A stretch of DNA of 64,000 bases from Typha latifolia (Eukaryota > Streptophyta > Magnoliopsida > Poales > Typhaceae): positions 10,179,188-10,243,187 of the forward strand of contig CM034101.1 of the NCBI GenBank assembly GCA_019914945.1. Reading direction: 5' to 3'. Made by a program: the position numbers and the translations under genes. The notes under the pieces were generated by a model. It saw only the letters and a list, made by a program, of their open reading frames with translations. It ran no database searches and was not told the DNA's origin. Shown piece after piece: positions 10,665-23,430 of this stretch (position 1 is its first letter; each line of letters starts with the position of its first letter).

Positions 10665-11427
10665 TGATACAAGCTGGGTCAGATCGGATCGCATTATGAG
10701 AACCTTGAGCTCGATAGATTGAGTCTATTTATCTTTTAATTGATTTATGCTTATGTAAATCTTTAAGACAAGTCTAATTAAGTTATGTAAGTTACTAAGG
10801 CAAGTCTAGTTAAGTCATATAAGCCACTAAGGCAAGTCCAATTAAGTCATGTAAGCTTCTAAGGCAAGCCCTAGTTAGAGTCGTATAAGTTTTTAGGGTT
10901 AGTCTAAGGTAAGTCTTAATTTGAGTCGTATAAGCTTTTAGGACTAGTTCAAGTAAGATTCACTATACCCGACCTATATATATAAAGGGGTTAGCTTATT
11001 TGCTTATTCATCCAAGCATCCAAGTATACAAACATTGAGAAATAATTGAATTGAATTATTTTATTATTATCACATTTACTATTTTACCATAGTTATTAGA
11101 TCGTCTTTATTTTTATAGTAGTATATCGTAACCGTAGAACTCTTTCAAGCACCCAAAGCCTAACCATTATCCTCCACCATAATCCACCCTACTATACAGC
11201 CATCCACCACCACCCTTGGCAGTTTGCTACCCTCGACCACCGCAATGTCGGATATTTACCAATCTATCCAATTCTAACCTTTCTTCACTATTTGATTTAT
11301 ATCTTTTCATCTCAAACTTCGATTTATGTGAAATTAAAACCATTCGAACCATAATTTCTAAGGCTACCACTATCTAAATTTTTATAATTTTCTTACGTCC
11401 AAATTAGTCTAGATCTAATTCATAACA
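10665..11427 (+). repeat. Family B LTR, plus orientation
   Basis: A 763-bp LTR-like block from TGATACAAGC to TTCATAACA. It contains the family's repeated AAGGCAAGTC.AGTTAAGTCAT phrases and a TATATATATAAAG box near 10,975. It ends with the CCACCACCCTTGGC-type segment found in all family B copies. It is followed by a primer-site-like and gag-like stretch, so it was the 5' LTR of an element whose rest is lost. Confidence 0.75.
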
Positions 11428-11715
11428 TTCATATTAGAGCAACATTCCTCGGCTGATGGTTAACACAAGATCAAGGAAGGCGAACGAGAAAGGAGCACTC
11501 ATGAAAGTTCAAGATCTCGTCTCCATTCCTATGGAGGTTTCCTCGCCACTGCCAGCAATTGCTGATGATGAGCCACCAGCGTAGGCGAAGACGTTATTTA
11601 AAGAACTTTTGGCTGTTTTGAAAGAGAGCTTGAAGGAGATGCAAACTTCCCTTTAGGCCTTGGTAGAGGCTATACGAGCCACCCACACAGCCACTGTCCA
11701 TCGTGGAACAGTCCG
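11428..11715 (+). pseudogene. Family B gag-like fragment
   Basis: Just after the LTR comes TATTAGAGC, a decayed form of the initiator-Met primer site TGGTATCAGAGC. A reading frame beginning M-V-N-T-R-S-R follows and includes P-M-E-V-S-S and D-E-P-P-A, broken by TAG stops. It matches the minus-strand frame at 25,681-26,004. It is cut off at about 11,715 by a further LTR fragment. Confidence 0.6.
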
Positions 11716-11925
11716 AGTAGAGCATTTTTATTATTATCATATTTATTATTTTTATCGTAATTATTAGATCATTTTTATCTTCATAGGAGTAGATCGTAAT
11801 CGTTGAACTCTTCCAAGTACCTAAATCCTAACCACCATCATCCATCATGAGCCACCCTACTATACGGCTGTCCAACACCACCATTGATGGTCCGCCACCC
11901 TCAGAGGACCGCCGCAATAAGAATG
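11716..11925 (+). repeat. Family B LTR fragment, plus orientation
   Basis: About 210 bp repeat the inner part of the LTR (compare 11,070-11,260): the ATTAGATCATTTTTATC region, AGGAGTAGATCGTAA and the CCGCCACCCTC segment. Both ends are truncated. Confidence 0.6.
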
Positions 11926-13064
11926 TGTAGTGGGTTTGAAAGTTTTCTTCAGGTGCTATTCGTAATGAGTTTTTTTTCCAACAAAAAGAAAGTGGGTTTT
12001 TTTTCCAACAAAAAGAAAGAAAGATTTTATTTTTATGAGTCATGCCTGTTTTTTATCTGGCAAAATGTGGTTTTCTCTTTCTTTTCTTCTTTTTAAGTTT
12101 CTTCCTGTGTTACTTAATTCTTGAGATAATATATGTACTTTTTTATGCTACTACTAGTTATTATTCTTCTTCGTGGTCTTTTTTTTGTTATTATTTTTTT
12201 CTTCTTGGTTTTCTTTTTTCTCTTAATCTTCTATTTTTTTATAAAAATTTCTTTAATTTGTTTTTAATTAATAAAATGAGAGACTAATTAGAGATTGTTT
12301 AAATAAATTAAAAAAATTTAATCATTGTTTTAAAAAAATTTAATCTATATTGTAAATAAATTACAGTATCTACTTAAAAACTATAAATTACTATCAGAAT
12401 TTCATACTTTAACTACATATTTCGTATTTAAGCTACGAATTCTTCATTCTGCTGTAGATAAATTTATAATCTAAAAAACTCCGAACACAAAAGTTCTAGA
12501 TCATGATGTTATAAATTTTATCCAATTGGTTTCATAATTTCTGAAATATTTTAAACATTTTTTAAAACATTATGTAGAATTGAAATTTTATAGCTTAAGT
12601 ACAAAGTCTGTATTTAAACTATGAATTTTATACATAAACTATAAAATTTCAATTCTACATAATTTAAAAAAAAATATTCAGAAGATATTTATGTGACATA
12701 CAAATAGTAGGAAACCAATTGGATAAAATCGGTGATATCATGATCTAGAATTTTAATATTCAGAGTTACTTCATATTAGAAATCTATCTAAAGAGATTTT
12801 TGCACTAAAAGGAATAAGAAAAAGAAGAGGAAGAAAAAGAATAATAAGAAAAAGAAAATAGTATGGGTCACATGGTTTTCGTACTTAAACTATAAAATTT
12901 TACTTTAGCACATTTTTGAGAAATATTATGAAACTAATTAGATAAAATCAGTTGCATTACAATCTAAAACTTTTGTATTCAGAGTTTATTCACATTAGGA
13001 ATCTATGTAGTGTGAACAAATAATTCCTATTTTAAGTACCAAATTCTTTGTATAAGTACGGAAT
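11926..13064. repeat. AT-rich dispersed repeat with a large hairpin
   Basis: No gene is seen. The first 350 bp are T-rich with a duplicated 27-bp phrase (about 11,968-12,020). From about 12,300 comes an AT-rich repeat also found at 16,204-17,540, in which ATCCAATTGGTTTCATAA, TCATGATCTAGAA and TTTAAGTACGAAATTCT recur. Two copies face each other: arms 12,494-12,593 and 12,639-12,750, with a loop of about 45 bp. Single arms recur near 12,880-12,970. Confidence 0.6.
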
Positions 13065-16000
13065 TGTAACAACCTATTCTTAAAAAAAATTGCATGGCAC
13101 GACATGCTGGGGTGGCACAAGCTGATGGTGCCACGCACCCCCAGCCGCCGGCCCAGCCAATCAAGCAAGGCCAACTAGCTCTGGTGGGCTCGCCGGCGCT
13201 GCAACCGCAGCGCCAACGTCTCCACTGCCTTTTCTCTCTCTCTCACGCTCTCTCTCTCTCTCGGTCACCCTCTCACTCTACTCTCTCACACACTCTCTTT
13301 CTCTCCTCATTGCCGGCATTGGCCTGCCGCCACCTCCCCTAGAACTGCCGACGCTGGTGAGCTCTCTCTCCTTTTCTCTCTTCTTCTCTCTCTCTCTTCT
13401 TCTCTCTCTCTCTTTCTTCCTCCTTAGCTTAAGTTCGACGGAGACGAGACGTCGGCCGATGGCTGGCCACCCTCCCCGTCGGCCCGAGTCCGCGCCCTCC
13501 TTTCTTCTCCTTCTCCTTCTCTTCTTCTTCTTCTTCTTCTTCTTCTTTCTCTCTTTCTCTTCTTCTTCCTTTCTTCTTCTTCTTCCTTTCTTCTTCTTCT
13601 TCTCCATTCTCGGCCCCTCCTCCTCCTCTTACTGCAACAGTGCTAGGCTCAGCCCAGCACTGTAGTAGATAGTGCTGGGCCAAGCCCATCATTATAGCAA
13701 AGATGATTATTGTTTTTTTATATATAATTATTAATGTTAGGTAAATTAGTCTATTTATTAATTATTTTGATAATTTATACTCACTAATATAATTTTATTA
13801 AGTATTTTTAGTATAATAATTTATTAATTATAATTATAAATATTGCCTATAAATTTATTTATAGTTTAGTGATTCTTTATTAGTTTAATATATGTAGTCT
13901 TATTGATAATAATCTTATATTTATATTTAATTTATATTTTATATGACTATTTTTAGTATATATTTATTGTCTAATAGTTTGTATAAAATGGAATACTACA
14001 CTTACATATTATTTTTGTATAATAGGATAATGACTATTTTGCATATAATTTATGATTAGTTAAATAAGAGTAGGTATTAAAAAATAATTATTAATAATAT
14101 TATTTTATAAATATATTTTTATTAAATCATATATATAGTTGTCTTTGGTTATTTATAAAAAGGAGATAAATTACTATATACTTATTACTTATTCTATAAT
14201 TAGAAACTAGGATTTTTATTAAATAAATATAAATTATGGTAATAGCATATTAATATTAAGACAATTAAATTTATCCTATGAATCTAATCAATTTTAAACC
14301 TAAAAAAATATCATATTTTACTTGAACGGATTATAATCGGATAAACAACTAATTATATATTACTTAAATATTTTCAGACTCTGAATCCCCTTATTCGAGA
14401 CCCTAGGGATCTCACTAGCGATGAATGGCGGTTGATTGATTGACCTAACGAATTTGTGTGTTGGGTCTTATGATAAGATGTGAGTAGTCTTATCCCCTAG
14501 ACGTCTTTCTTAAATTAGGTTATATTATTTATTATGTATATGCATGTTTTGACCTTCAGCATGATTATGAATTTATCTAGAGATGATTACATCAAGCATA
14601 TTTTATCATGTATGCAATTAGGCTGATCTTAGATATGAGTATGATGATGATATGTAGAGATGATTAGAGATGACTATACTGTTATAATTTTACATCCAGT
14701 TGATCTGTAGCATGAGTACGCATATTGTGATAGATTAGAATGTGTATGCATGTGTTGACTACATGGTTGGAAACTATATTGCATTATTTTTCTCTTGATT
14801 TCTGTTTCACCTAAATTCTTATTATGCATTGACATGTTATTGTATTAGATAATATGCATATAATCTATCATTTAGAAGGAAAGTATGAAATATGATTGAT
14901 AGGATAGTTAATAGAAAGCGTGAGGATACCCAAGTGGGCGCGAGGGTTAGAACGCACTTGGTGGATGATTGATCGCTCGACATAGCCGCGATCCTATGGC
15001 CTTACATCCGAGGTCGTTAGTTTGTGTGCGCAGTAGACATTCGGACACATGCCGTTCGCTAGGGCATATGTGGTGAGTTATCCTCATTAGATTTCTATCA
15101 ACTAGAAGGGTTCCTGGTCTGGATGGATGTTGATACCCTTAGCGGATGGCAGGGTATTATTACATTTGAAATACTTCTTGTGCATGGCAGAGTATGCTCT
15201 GAGCCTTCGAGCATGATATTGAGACCGAGTACTTAGTGTTGACTATGCATAGTGGTCTAGTATGATGATGACATATAGAGATGATATTGATGATTGAGAT
15301 GTTAAGAAATGCATATGATTTCATTATCTTTTGATTACCTAATTATGGAGTGGTCAATATACATCATATATAATTGTATTTGATATCATAGCATGGTCAT
15401 GGTCAGCATGCATCATGTGTCGTATTTGAGAGAGAGTTATGATGATAGTATGACATAGAGATTTGCTTATTCTTTGTCGAGGATTATATACTTTTATCAG
15501 TTATGACATATTACCTATTTTTTCTTTATATATTATTGAGAATACATTCATATACTCATTCATGACATGATGCTCTTTTTGATTCATATTATCCAGTACA
15601 TGATTTACTCTCTATTTGGCATTACTGATTCGGGGTAAGGTCTATTCACTAAGTCTTTTACTCATGACTCTCTTTATTTTTTTTCTAACCCTCTTAGATA
15701 TGTGGTACGTGATAGCTACTTGAGATATCCCAAGGAGATATTTTAGATTGATGAGGTAAGCTATAGGTGCGAGACGGTATAGATGATAGTTTGTATAGAA
15801 ATTAAATTGTATCATTATTTATCATATTTGTACTATATTGTATGAGACGATAATTTGTATAGTACCTGTCAGATTATAGTGTACTCATGTATCAGTTGTT
15901 TAGTGTTATCTTGATAGTTTATTGTGGCCTTGTGTGGGTCTGTCAAATTATGTAGTGGTCTAGTATATATTATTATGCACTTAGATATTTATATGTTAAC

Positions 16001-16203
16001 ATGTTTATTTGGTTGATAATATGATTTATTTGGTGTTAGATTATGTGAACATAGATATGTTAGCAGGTATTATTTGATGATGTCATGATTATATGTGCAC
16101 AGGAGTATATCTGTGCATGACGGGCCCCGTCCATCCTATTGCGTGAGCGGCACGTGCCGTGTGGGCGCGTGGGTGTGCATACGCCCGTGCTAGGTAGGTT
16201 ACA
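13065..16203. mobile_element. Very long solo LTR (3.1 kb), probably Ty3/gypsy type
   Basis: Runs from TGTAACAACC to GGTTACA and is colinear with 60,224-63,054. Both have a GC-rich first 600 bp with CT-rich and CTT microsatellites, an AT-rich middle, and conserved blocks such as GAGGATACCC.AGTGGGCG, CATCCGAGGTCGTTAGTTTG and GACACATGCCGTTCG, ending in a GC-rich GTGGGCGCGTGGG.GTG tail. The TGTAAC...GTTACA ends and the length suggest a gypsy LTR of the Tekay/Del sort (inference). I found no target duplication (GGAAT against ATAAG), so the flanks may have been rearranged. The long open frames in it are low-complexity shadows. Confidence 0.65.
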
Positions 16204-17605
16204 ATAAGAAGAAGAAGAAGAAGAAGAAGGTACGAGTCACATAATTTTCATAAACTACAATATTCCAATTTACCATAGTTTTGGAAAATTATTTAGAAGA
16301 AAATCATGGATTAGATTTTCATGATCTAGAATTTTAATATTTAAATTTTCTATAGATTATGGATCTATCTACTTTGGAACAAAGAATTCTTAGTTTAGCA
16401 ACGAAATTCTAAGTTTAAGTACAAAATTCTAACTATAATTCATAATTTCTTCAAGTAAACACCTTAATTTCTTTCCAACATAGATTAAGTTTACCTTTTG
16501 AAACATTGATTAAAAAGTTTCTCTTTATTTAACTTATCCTAGTTATCTCATTACTATCTCTAATTAGTTTCTTACAATATTAATTAAAGAGCAATTAGAA
16601 AGATTTGTATTGAAAAAAATAAAGAGAATGATTAAAAGATAGAAGAAGAAGCAGTAGCATAAAGAAGAAGAAGAAGAAGAAGGAGAAGAAGAAGAAGAAG
16701 AAGAAGAAGAAGAAGAAGAAGAAGAAGAAGAAAAAGAAACAGTAGCAACATAAGAAAAAGAATAAGAAAAAAAGAAAGGGTACGGGTCACATAGTTTTCG
16801 TACTTAATTTACAAAATTTTAATTTAGCACAGTTTCAAAAAAAAAAATTCAAAAGATAATCATCTGACTTCCAAATTTATATTATGAAACTAATTGGATA
16901 AGATCTGTGACATTATGATCTAGAACTTTTATATTTAGAGTTTCTTCAGATTAGGAACCATCTGCGGCAGAATGAATAATTCATAGTTTAAGTACGAAAT
17001 TCTAATTATAATTCATATTTTTTTAAGTAAATACTATAAGTTATTTGCACTAGATTAAATTCTCTTTTTGAAACATTGATTAAAGAGTTTTTATTTATTT
17101 AAGAAGAAGAAGCAATAATAAGAAAAAGAAGAAGAAAATGGTACAGATAACAAAATTTTCTTACTTAAACTAAAAAATATTAGTTTAGCATAGTTTTGAA
17201 AAACTATTTCGAAGATAATCATCTGAAAGCTCAATATTATGAAACCTTACCAAATCGGTGACATCATAACCTAAAACTTTTCTATTCACAGTTTCTTCAT
17301 ATTATGAATCTAGCTGTGGTGGAACATATAATTTATAGTTTAAGTACATAATTATGACAATAATTCATAATTCCATAATATTTTTTAAAAATAGTTTCAT
17401 AATATTTTATCCAATAGGTTTCATAATATTTTTCAAAATTGCAGTAATCACTTAAGAATGTGAAGTCAATTTAAAAGATTTTTTTCAGATGGTTTTCCTA
17501 TTCTTATTTTAAATATAAATCATTAAATTTTACTATTAGAAATTTCACTTAAAATTATATATTTATATATATATATGATTATGATTACAATATATGTTTA
17601 GTGTC
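16204..17605. repeat. AT-rich repeat units with GAA microsatellites
   Basis: No gene is seen. Three or more copies of the repeat described at 11,926-13,064 follow each other (about 16,205-16,600, 16,740-17,100, 17,100-17,400). Each starts with a GAA-rich stretch (largest 16,661-16,732) and the phrase GGTACGGGTCACATAGTTTTC, with the CCAATTGGATAAAAT segment inside. Confidence 0.6.
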
Positions 17606-17610
17606 TTCAT

Positions 17611-18163
17611 TGATATGATCCAACCACGTGGGTGGAGTCAGTCGAGTTGAGTTAGTTAGTCAAATTTGCTCATTCGTTTTAATCTCAAATAAAGCGAACG
17701 TGAGCCCAATAGGTAAATTGGGTGCGTCCCACTATGATTCTACTCCTATAAATAAGAGAGATCATGGATTAGTTATCATTGTGGAATGATCATTGAGTTA
17801 AGTTAATTTATTATCTTATACTTATGGTATTATCGTGGCCATTAGATCATCTTTATTTTCATAGATCTTAACCTTAAAACTCTTCCAAGCTTCTAAACCC
17901 TACCTACTATTATCTTTCATTAGCTACCATAACTTTCGGCCGTCCATCACCACCCTTGGATGTCCGCCACCCTCTAACGATTGCTGCAACATCAGATATT
18001 TTTATTTAAGTCCCATTCTAATCTTCATCCACCATTTTGATTATATCTTTTCACCCTGATATCAGAATCAAGAGACAAAAGAACCCTAACTTGTGATGCT
18101 ACCATCCATAAAAATATCATAATTTTCTTACAAATGGATTCGGTCAAGATTTGATTTGTAACA
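17611..18163 (+). mobile_element. Solo LTR of family B, plus orientation
   Basis: A 553-bp LTR from TGATATGATCC to TTTGTAACA with a CCTATAAATAAG TATA box near 17,742-17,755. It is flanked by TTCAT on both sides (17,606-17,610 and 18,164-18,168), which reads as a target duplication. Caution: the LTR tail at 1-100 is also followed by TTCATC, so the right-hand TTCAT could instead belong to the element's own inside. Confidence 0.75.
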
Positions 18164-18987
18164 TTCATCTTATCAGTCCTCTATAATTCGACTAGTATTG
18201 TTTTGATTGTGATGAAAAGTTTATTTAGTACTCTTTAATTTTATCCCTCATAGATATCTTCAAATTTGATAATTTTGAGAGCTTAAAATTTATTAGAAGA
18301 TTACAGCTTAAAAATAATAATGTAATCCATTGGGAAATAATGGAAGCATCATATATGTAATTCATGACTAAATAATGAAATTATTTTTTGTTCACTATAC
18401 TGCTCATATATTTCTCACATGAACTCTAAGTGGTATTAATTTATATATGTTCGATAGTTTGTTTAGTCCTCTACAAATTCATTTCTAGTGAGTACTCAAA
18501 TTCAATCATTTTGCAGGTTTTGTAATTCATTGGAGGATGATAGATTAAAATAATAATATAATCCATCTAGAAATAATAGAAGTTGTTGATCATTTACGTA
18601 ATTAATTACTAAGTGACAGAATTAACTTTATTTACTATTTTCCTCATATCTTTCTCATATGTAGTTCGATCTATATTATTTTATATGCGTTGAAAAGCTT
18701 ACTCAGTCATCTATAATTTCATCTCTTATGAGTATATTCAAATTTGATTATTTTATGGGCTTAAAATTTATTAGAAAATAACAGCTTAAAATAATAAGGT
18801 AATCCGTTAAGAAATAATCGAAGCCCATAATCACTTAGGTAATATGTTACTAAATAATAAGACTAACTCATTCATTCTTTTGCTCATATATTACTCACAT
18901 CAACTTTGATTGGTATTATTCTATATGCGTTGGAAAGGTTATTCAGTATTCAACAATTTCATGCCTCATTAATATTTTCAAATTTGA
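18164..18987. repeat. Second 240-bp tandem repeat array
   Basis: Three to four copies. The equivalent points TTCACTATAC, TTTACTATTT and TTCATTCTTT lie at 18,391, 18,631 and 18,871, exactly 240 bp apart. The array is homologous to 101-692 and 10,252-10,664. It is ended by a minus-oriented family B LTR. Confidence 0.75.
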
Positions 18988-21310
18988 TGCATACTAGGTT
19001 TGGAATGATCCGTTTGTAAGAAAATTGTGAGAAGATAGCCTCATGAGTTAAGATTCTTATGGCTCTAGTTTGAGTGGATTTGTTGTTCCAGGTAAGGGTG
19101 AGGAAAGGGTGAGGAAAGGTCAAGAAGGGGCTGAAACAGATTATTTGCGGCGGTCGTCGGAGGGTGGCGGACGGCCAAGGATGGTTGTAGATAGCTGTAA
19201 GGTAGGGTAGCTCATGGAGATAGATGGTGGCTAAAATTTAAAAGCTTGGAAGGGTTCTACAGTTACAATCTACTCCAACGAAATAAAGCGATCTAACAGC
19301 TACTATAAAATTGTAAATGCATGATAATGTAATAACAAAACGTAATATCATTCCACATATAATAATTATCCCATGATCATTCCTATTTATAGGAGTAGAA
19401 TCATAGCGGCTCAGGTCTAATTCACCCTATTGGCTTACTTCCACTTATTTGAAATTTAAAGGAATAAGTAAATATAATTAACTAACTCAAGTTGACTCAA
19501 TTCACGTGGTGGAATCGCATCAATCCACTATGCTTTCGACACATCCACAAGTTGACTAATCCTTCTTGTCCTTATACTCATACAATCTATTGTGCTAATC
19601 AGTGGACACATATTCATCCTTTTTCAATCTGTCTAAGAATATGATTTGGGCTAGCTAGCACTTGCATTTATGACTAGGGATTAAATGGTCTTCATAGTAA
19701 AAATATAAGCCTTTATTTCTGCACTCCTCTAAGTCATTAGGTAAAATGTGACACGAGATTTGCTATTGGTTGGGCTGAGCCGTCTATGCAAGCTGAGCTG
19801 TAACAGGTAGAGTTGGCTCAAGTAGGTTTAGGGTGTGAATTGCTTTCCTCCTTTCCTTTTTATGAAGCTGGTTTAGCTAGTCCAACTTCGACTCCATCAT
19901 GGTCTGGAAGTCTTTGTATTGGGTCGAATCGAACCGAGCACAGATCACATTAGTGAAGTCCTGCGAAAACTCAAATTGCCGCGTCTACTCTATCATCTGA
20001 CCGTGCCACGCCATCCAGGTGAATGATATGGGCTGGACCTTCTAGTGGTTAGGTGTGCTGTGGTACCTGAAAAATTATTTTGCTAGATAGGTCCAATCTA
20101 GTAGGTCTCTAATACGAACCGGGTCAGATCGGATAACATCAAGGAGAGATTGGGCTCAATGGATTGAGTCTAGTTATCTTATTTGCTTATTTGGTTTAGT
20201 TAAAAGGTTTGGATTTTATTTAATTAGATAAATCTAGCTATGCGTAGTTTCGGAAAAATATTCGCAGAATATTCTACAGATGTCAAAATAATATCAAACT
20301 AGCTGAATACCGGATCTACAACTTTGTATTTACAACTTCTCCAAATTCAGAATCTATCTATTGCAAAATGAAAGATTAATCCATAAAAGATAAAGACAGC
20401 TAATTTAGTTAGTTAGCTAGCTTTATCTTGTTGTTTAAATTTCAAATAAATCGAATAATCCGCATGTGGATTCGATCCGCTATGAAATTTTACTTCTATA
20501 AATAGAAGTGGACATGTATTGATAATTTGATGAATGGAATCATCAATGAAAGAATTCTGAGTTTAGCCAGTTATTATTCCCGTCCTTATCTTTTTACTTT
20601 AACTGTTGGATTGCCTTTATTTTCATAGGAGTAGATTATAACCGTTGGACGGCCGTCCACCACTACCCTTGGCCGTCCACCACCCTCTGACGACCGCCAC
20701 AATGTCAGAAATTATCATTCTACCCTCTCTAATCTATCTCCACGATTTTATTATTATCTTTTCATCCCGACATCCGATTTAAGTGAAACTAGAGTCATTA
20801 TAATCATAACTCATGAGGCTACCTCCACCTAAAATTTCATAATCATCCAACGGATGGATCATTCTAGATCTGGTTCGTAATAGTCTTCTCTTAACAATTT
20901 ATGAATCAAGCTTGACGGACTGAGTTTGGATACCAAAATATGGCATGTCACCAAGGGCCAAGTAACCTTGTGGTCGATGCTGGTCAAATGGGCCACAGGC
21001 CCACAGGTCCGACTCATGTTGTACATGGGCTACACGCAAGTTTGGCTCAATCATCTAATGCTGGTCCACTGGGTCAATCCACTAGTCATCCTTAGGCTCG
21101 TACAAATGCTTTAAGTTTATGCCCATGGGTCAAATACTAATTTGAACGAGGTGGTTGAATCAGTTTACAAAAATTTAGCCTTCCTTTGAATTCATGCACA
21201 TCATCTTTTGCATGTAAGTGCCCTAACCCTAACCCTAGGGCTGAAAACATGTTTCGACTTACGAGTGCCACCATAGGCTACATAGGGGGCGATAGCTAGG
21301 TTTGATCATA
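18988..21310 (-). mobile_element. Truncated family B element, minus strand
   Basis: Left part is the 3' LTR (18,988-19,522). Next, the minus-strand inside (19,523-20,109 and 20,883-21,310) matches the nested element at 23,952-25,085. It includes the decayed gag region around 19,880-20,080 (compare 24,441-24,629) and ends at a primer-site-like GGTTTGATCATA (21,299-21,310). The 5' LTR is missing. A plus-oriented solo LTR (20,110-20,882) interrupts it. No open gag frame remains. Confidence 0.7.
20110..20882 (+). mobile_element. Solo family B LTR nested in a minus-strand element
   Basis: A 773-bp plus-oriented LTR with a TTCTATAAATAGA TATA box near 20,495 and the AGGAGTAGATTATAACCG and CCGTCCACCACTACCC segments. 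The flanks GTCTC (20,105-20,109) and GTCTT (20,883-20,887) are a duplication with one transition; the undisturbed copy at about 24,664 reads GTCTC. LTR ends are decayed (TA...TA). Confidence 0.7.
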
Positions 21311-22459
21311 GTGGTGGATGACATGTCCGCCAGTAGGGGTAACCGGACCCGATGTTTGACGCCGATGTGTTGAGAACTCGCCGTGTTTCAACATCAATCC
21401 ATGAATCGCTTTGCGAGTGGTGCGGTGGTCCTCCTTGTTCTCATCACTAGCCTTCACCAACCTTTACAAGACCATGTTAGTCAGTGTCAAGGCAGCCATC
21501 AATGCAGATACTAGGCCTTCCAAAGTCATTGGACTTTTCGCAGAAAGATCCAATCTCCGTGCTTCACACTTTGTTGTTTCGATGTCTGCACCTTTCTCCA
21601 TTATGTTTAGATCTTCCATTTTCCTTCTAGAAGCCATCACTCGAGTCGTCGTCATCAATAATACGTCCGAGGTCAACTTGGCTATCATACCACTTGATAG
21701 GTTTAGGAATAATCAAGTTCCAACAATTTGAAGATCAGCCCAAATTCTTCTTATGGTGGAACTTTTGAGGAGATCTGCAAGAGATCTAACTGTACAATAG
21801 ATCTGTAGATTGTTCCTCTTAAAGTAAGAAATCCAACGCAACTGAGATCATGTCGATTAGACTTGTAGATCAAAAGTTATGGGAAAAATACTAACCGTGG
21901 GTTAGATGGTGGCGTGGGGGACATGAGTAATGGAATAGGGAAATAATGGTTAGGTTTTGTGGAAGATGGTGACTATGGTGGTGGGGTAGCATTAAGCTAG
22001 ATTAAGGGGAAGAGAGTGGATCGATCCTTGAGAAGCAAGGGGGCACGGTCAAATTGAGGAAGGAAGAAGACGACGTCTAAGATTGGATGTCGTTGGAGGA
22101 AAGAGAGAGGGTTGGGAACTCCAATATTTCATTAATAGTCCTCAATTAGGTTGCCTTCCACATATTTATAGGCTAACCTATTAAACAAAATAATTAAAAG
22201 ATAACCATAGGATAAAGCAATTCGCCGATTGCATTCGAATGTAGTTGAACATAGATTTTGCGTTCTTTGTCGTTGCGAATGTGTGTAGACGTTCGAACGC
22301 GATCGAACACACTAAATATGTTCTCTATTTTTTCGAATGCATGCAGGCGTTCGATAGTTGTGTTCAAACGAGACTTCCTAGCATTCAAACGCAACTGCCA
22401 GAAATCATATTCTTCCATAACAAAAGTTATTTCTAAAATAAAAAAAACAAGAGTTGTAA
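21311..22459 (-). mobile_element. Family D-like 5' LTR with a gag start, minus strand
   Basis: Minus-strand order: LTR (22,459 down to about 21,695), a primer site (plus strand GGCTATCATACCA, 21,680-21,692, complement of a TGGTATGATAGCC site), then a short frame (21,464-21,688, minus) with a charged start (M-A-S-R-R-K-M-E-D-L). The LTR holds TTCGAA-type motifs at about 22,220-22,395 and, downstream of these, a TATA box (minus strand CCTATAAATATG, about 22,158-22,170). The frame is too short for a function to be given. Its left end is lost. Confidence 0.6.
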
Positions 22460-22464
22460 CTAGC

Positions 22465-23034
22465 TAAAGGAAGGTGGTGGTGGAGAGTCGTAGGGTAGGG
22501 TGGCTGCTGGAGGAAGCTTTGAAGGTTTTACGGCTATGATCTACTCCTAGAAAGGTAAAAATGATCTAACGGATATGATAAAATAGTAAATATGATAATA
22601 AGAAAATAACTAAACTCAATTAATTCTCAATGTTTGGATTCTCAACAAAGAAGCCCAACCCCTCTATATATAGAGGTCGGTTACATGAGTCCCACTAAGA
22701 CTAGCCCTAAAGATTGAGACGACTCGAATTAGGACTTGCCTTAAAGGTTTACATGACTTAATTAGACTTGCCTTAAAGGCTTACTTGACTTAACTAGACT
22801 TACCTTAAAGGCTTACTTGACTTAACTAGACTTGCCTTAAGAGCTGTCGTGACTTATTTGGACTTGCCTTAACTAGACTTGCCTTAAGAGCTATCATAAC
22901 TTATTTTGACTTGCCTTAATGGCTCATATGACTAAACTAGACTTGCCTAAAAGGCTTACATTGTAAAATAATTAAAAGATAAATACACTCGACTCGACTT
23001 GACTTGACTTAACCCACGTGGTCGGATCGTAACA
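22465..23034 (-). repeat. Family B LTR A (truncated)
   Basis: Lacks the first 200 bp present in LTR C. It shows the ladder of GACTTGCCTTAA.GGCT phrases (22,730-22,960), a minus-strand TATA region near 22,660-22,675 (CTCTATATATAGAGG) and ends GGATCGTAACA. ATCCACTACGCTTCCGA follows, the position before a 3' LTR on the minus strand. Confidence 0.75.
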
Positions 23035-23430
23035 ATCCACTACGCTTCCGAGCACCTTGTCCTCAAGGTGTCCATGGTGGTTTCCAAACCTTCATTCGCT
23101 CTCAAACTTTATATCCTCAATCTTTGTATGGATCTCGTTTGCGACATAGAAGAAGGGCCCATCGTGGGTTCTGCTTTAGGGCCCACTTGTTTGAGTCATA
23201 GTCTGTCCTAGTCATAATTGGCTCAGGCCAAATTTTAGGCATGGGTGGTTCGGGCATGGGTCTTAGTGCATAAAATTTAGGCCATGACTTGGGTGCAGAT
23301 GGTCCGAGGAAGGGAGTAGATGTGTTGGCTTGGACTAGGAGCACTTGGATCGCCGTCGATGGAAAGCAAGAGTTTTTGGCCCTAGCTTCCAATGCGTGTG
23401 GAGAAGACGGTGTCGCAACTGTTTGCTAGG

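Noticed and set aside
13278..13692. Lys/Glu-rich and Ser/Leu-rich open frames of about 100 codons on both strands
   Set aside because: Translations of CT- and CTT-microsatellites in the long solo LTR; the same at 60,279-61,058.
21221..21240. Interstitial telomere repeat (CCCTAACCCTAACCCTAGGG)
   Set aside because: Only about three units; the homologous spot at 25,003-25,018 reads ACCTAACCCTAAGG inside gag sequence, so it is a short local expansion in a retroelement.
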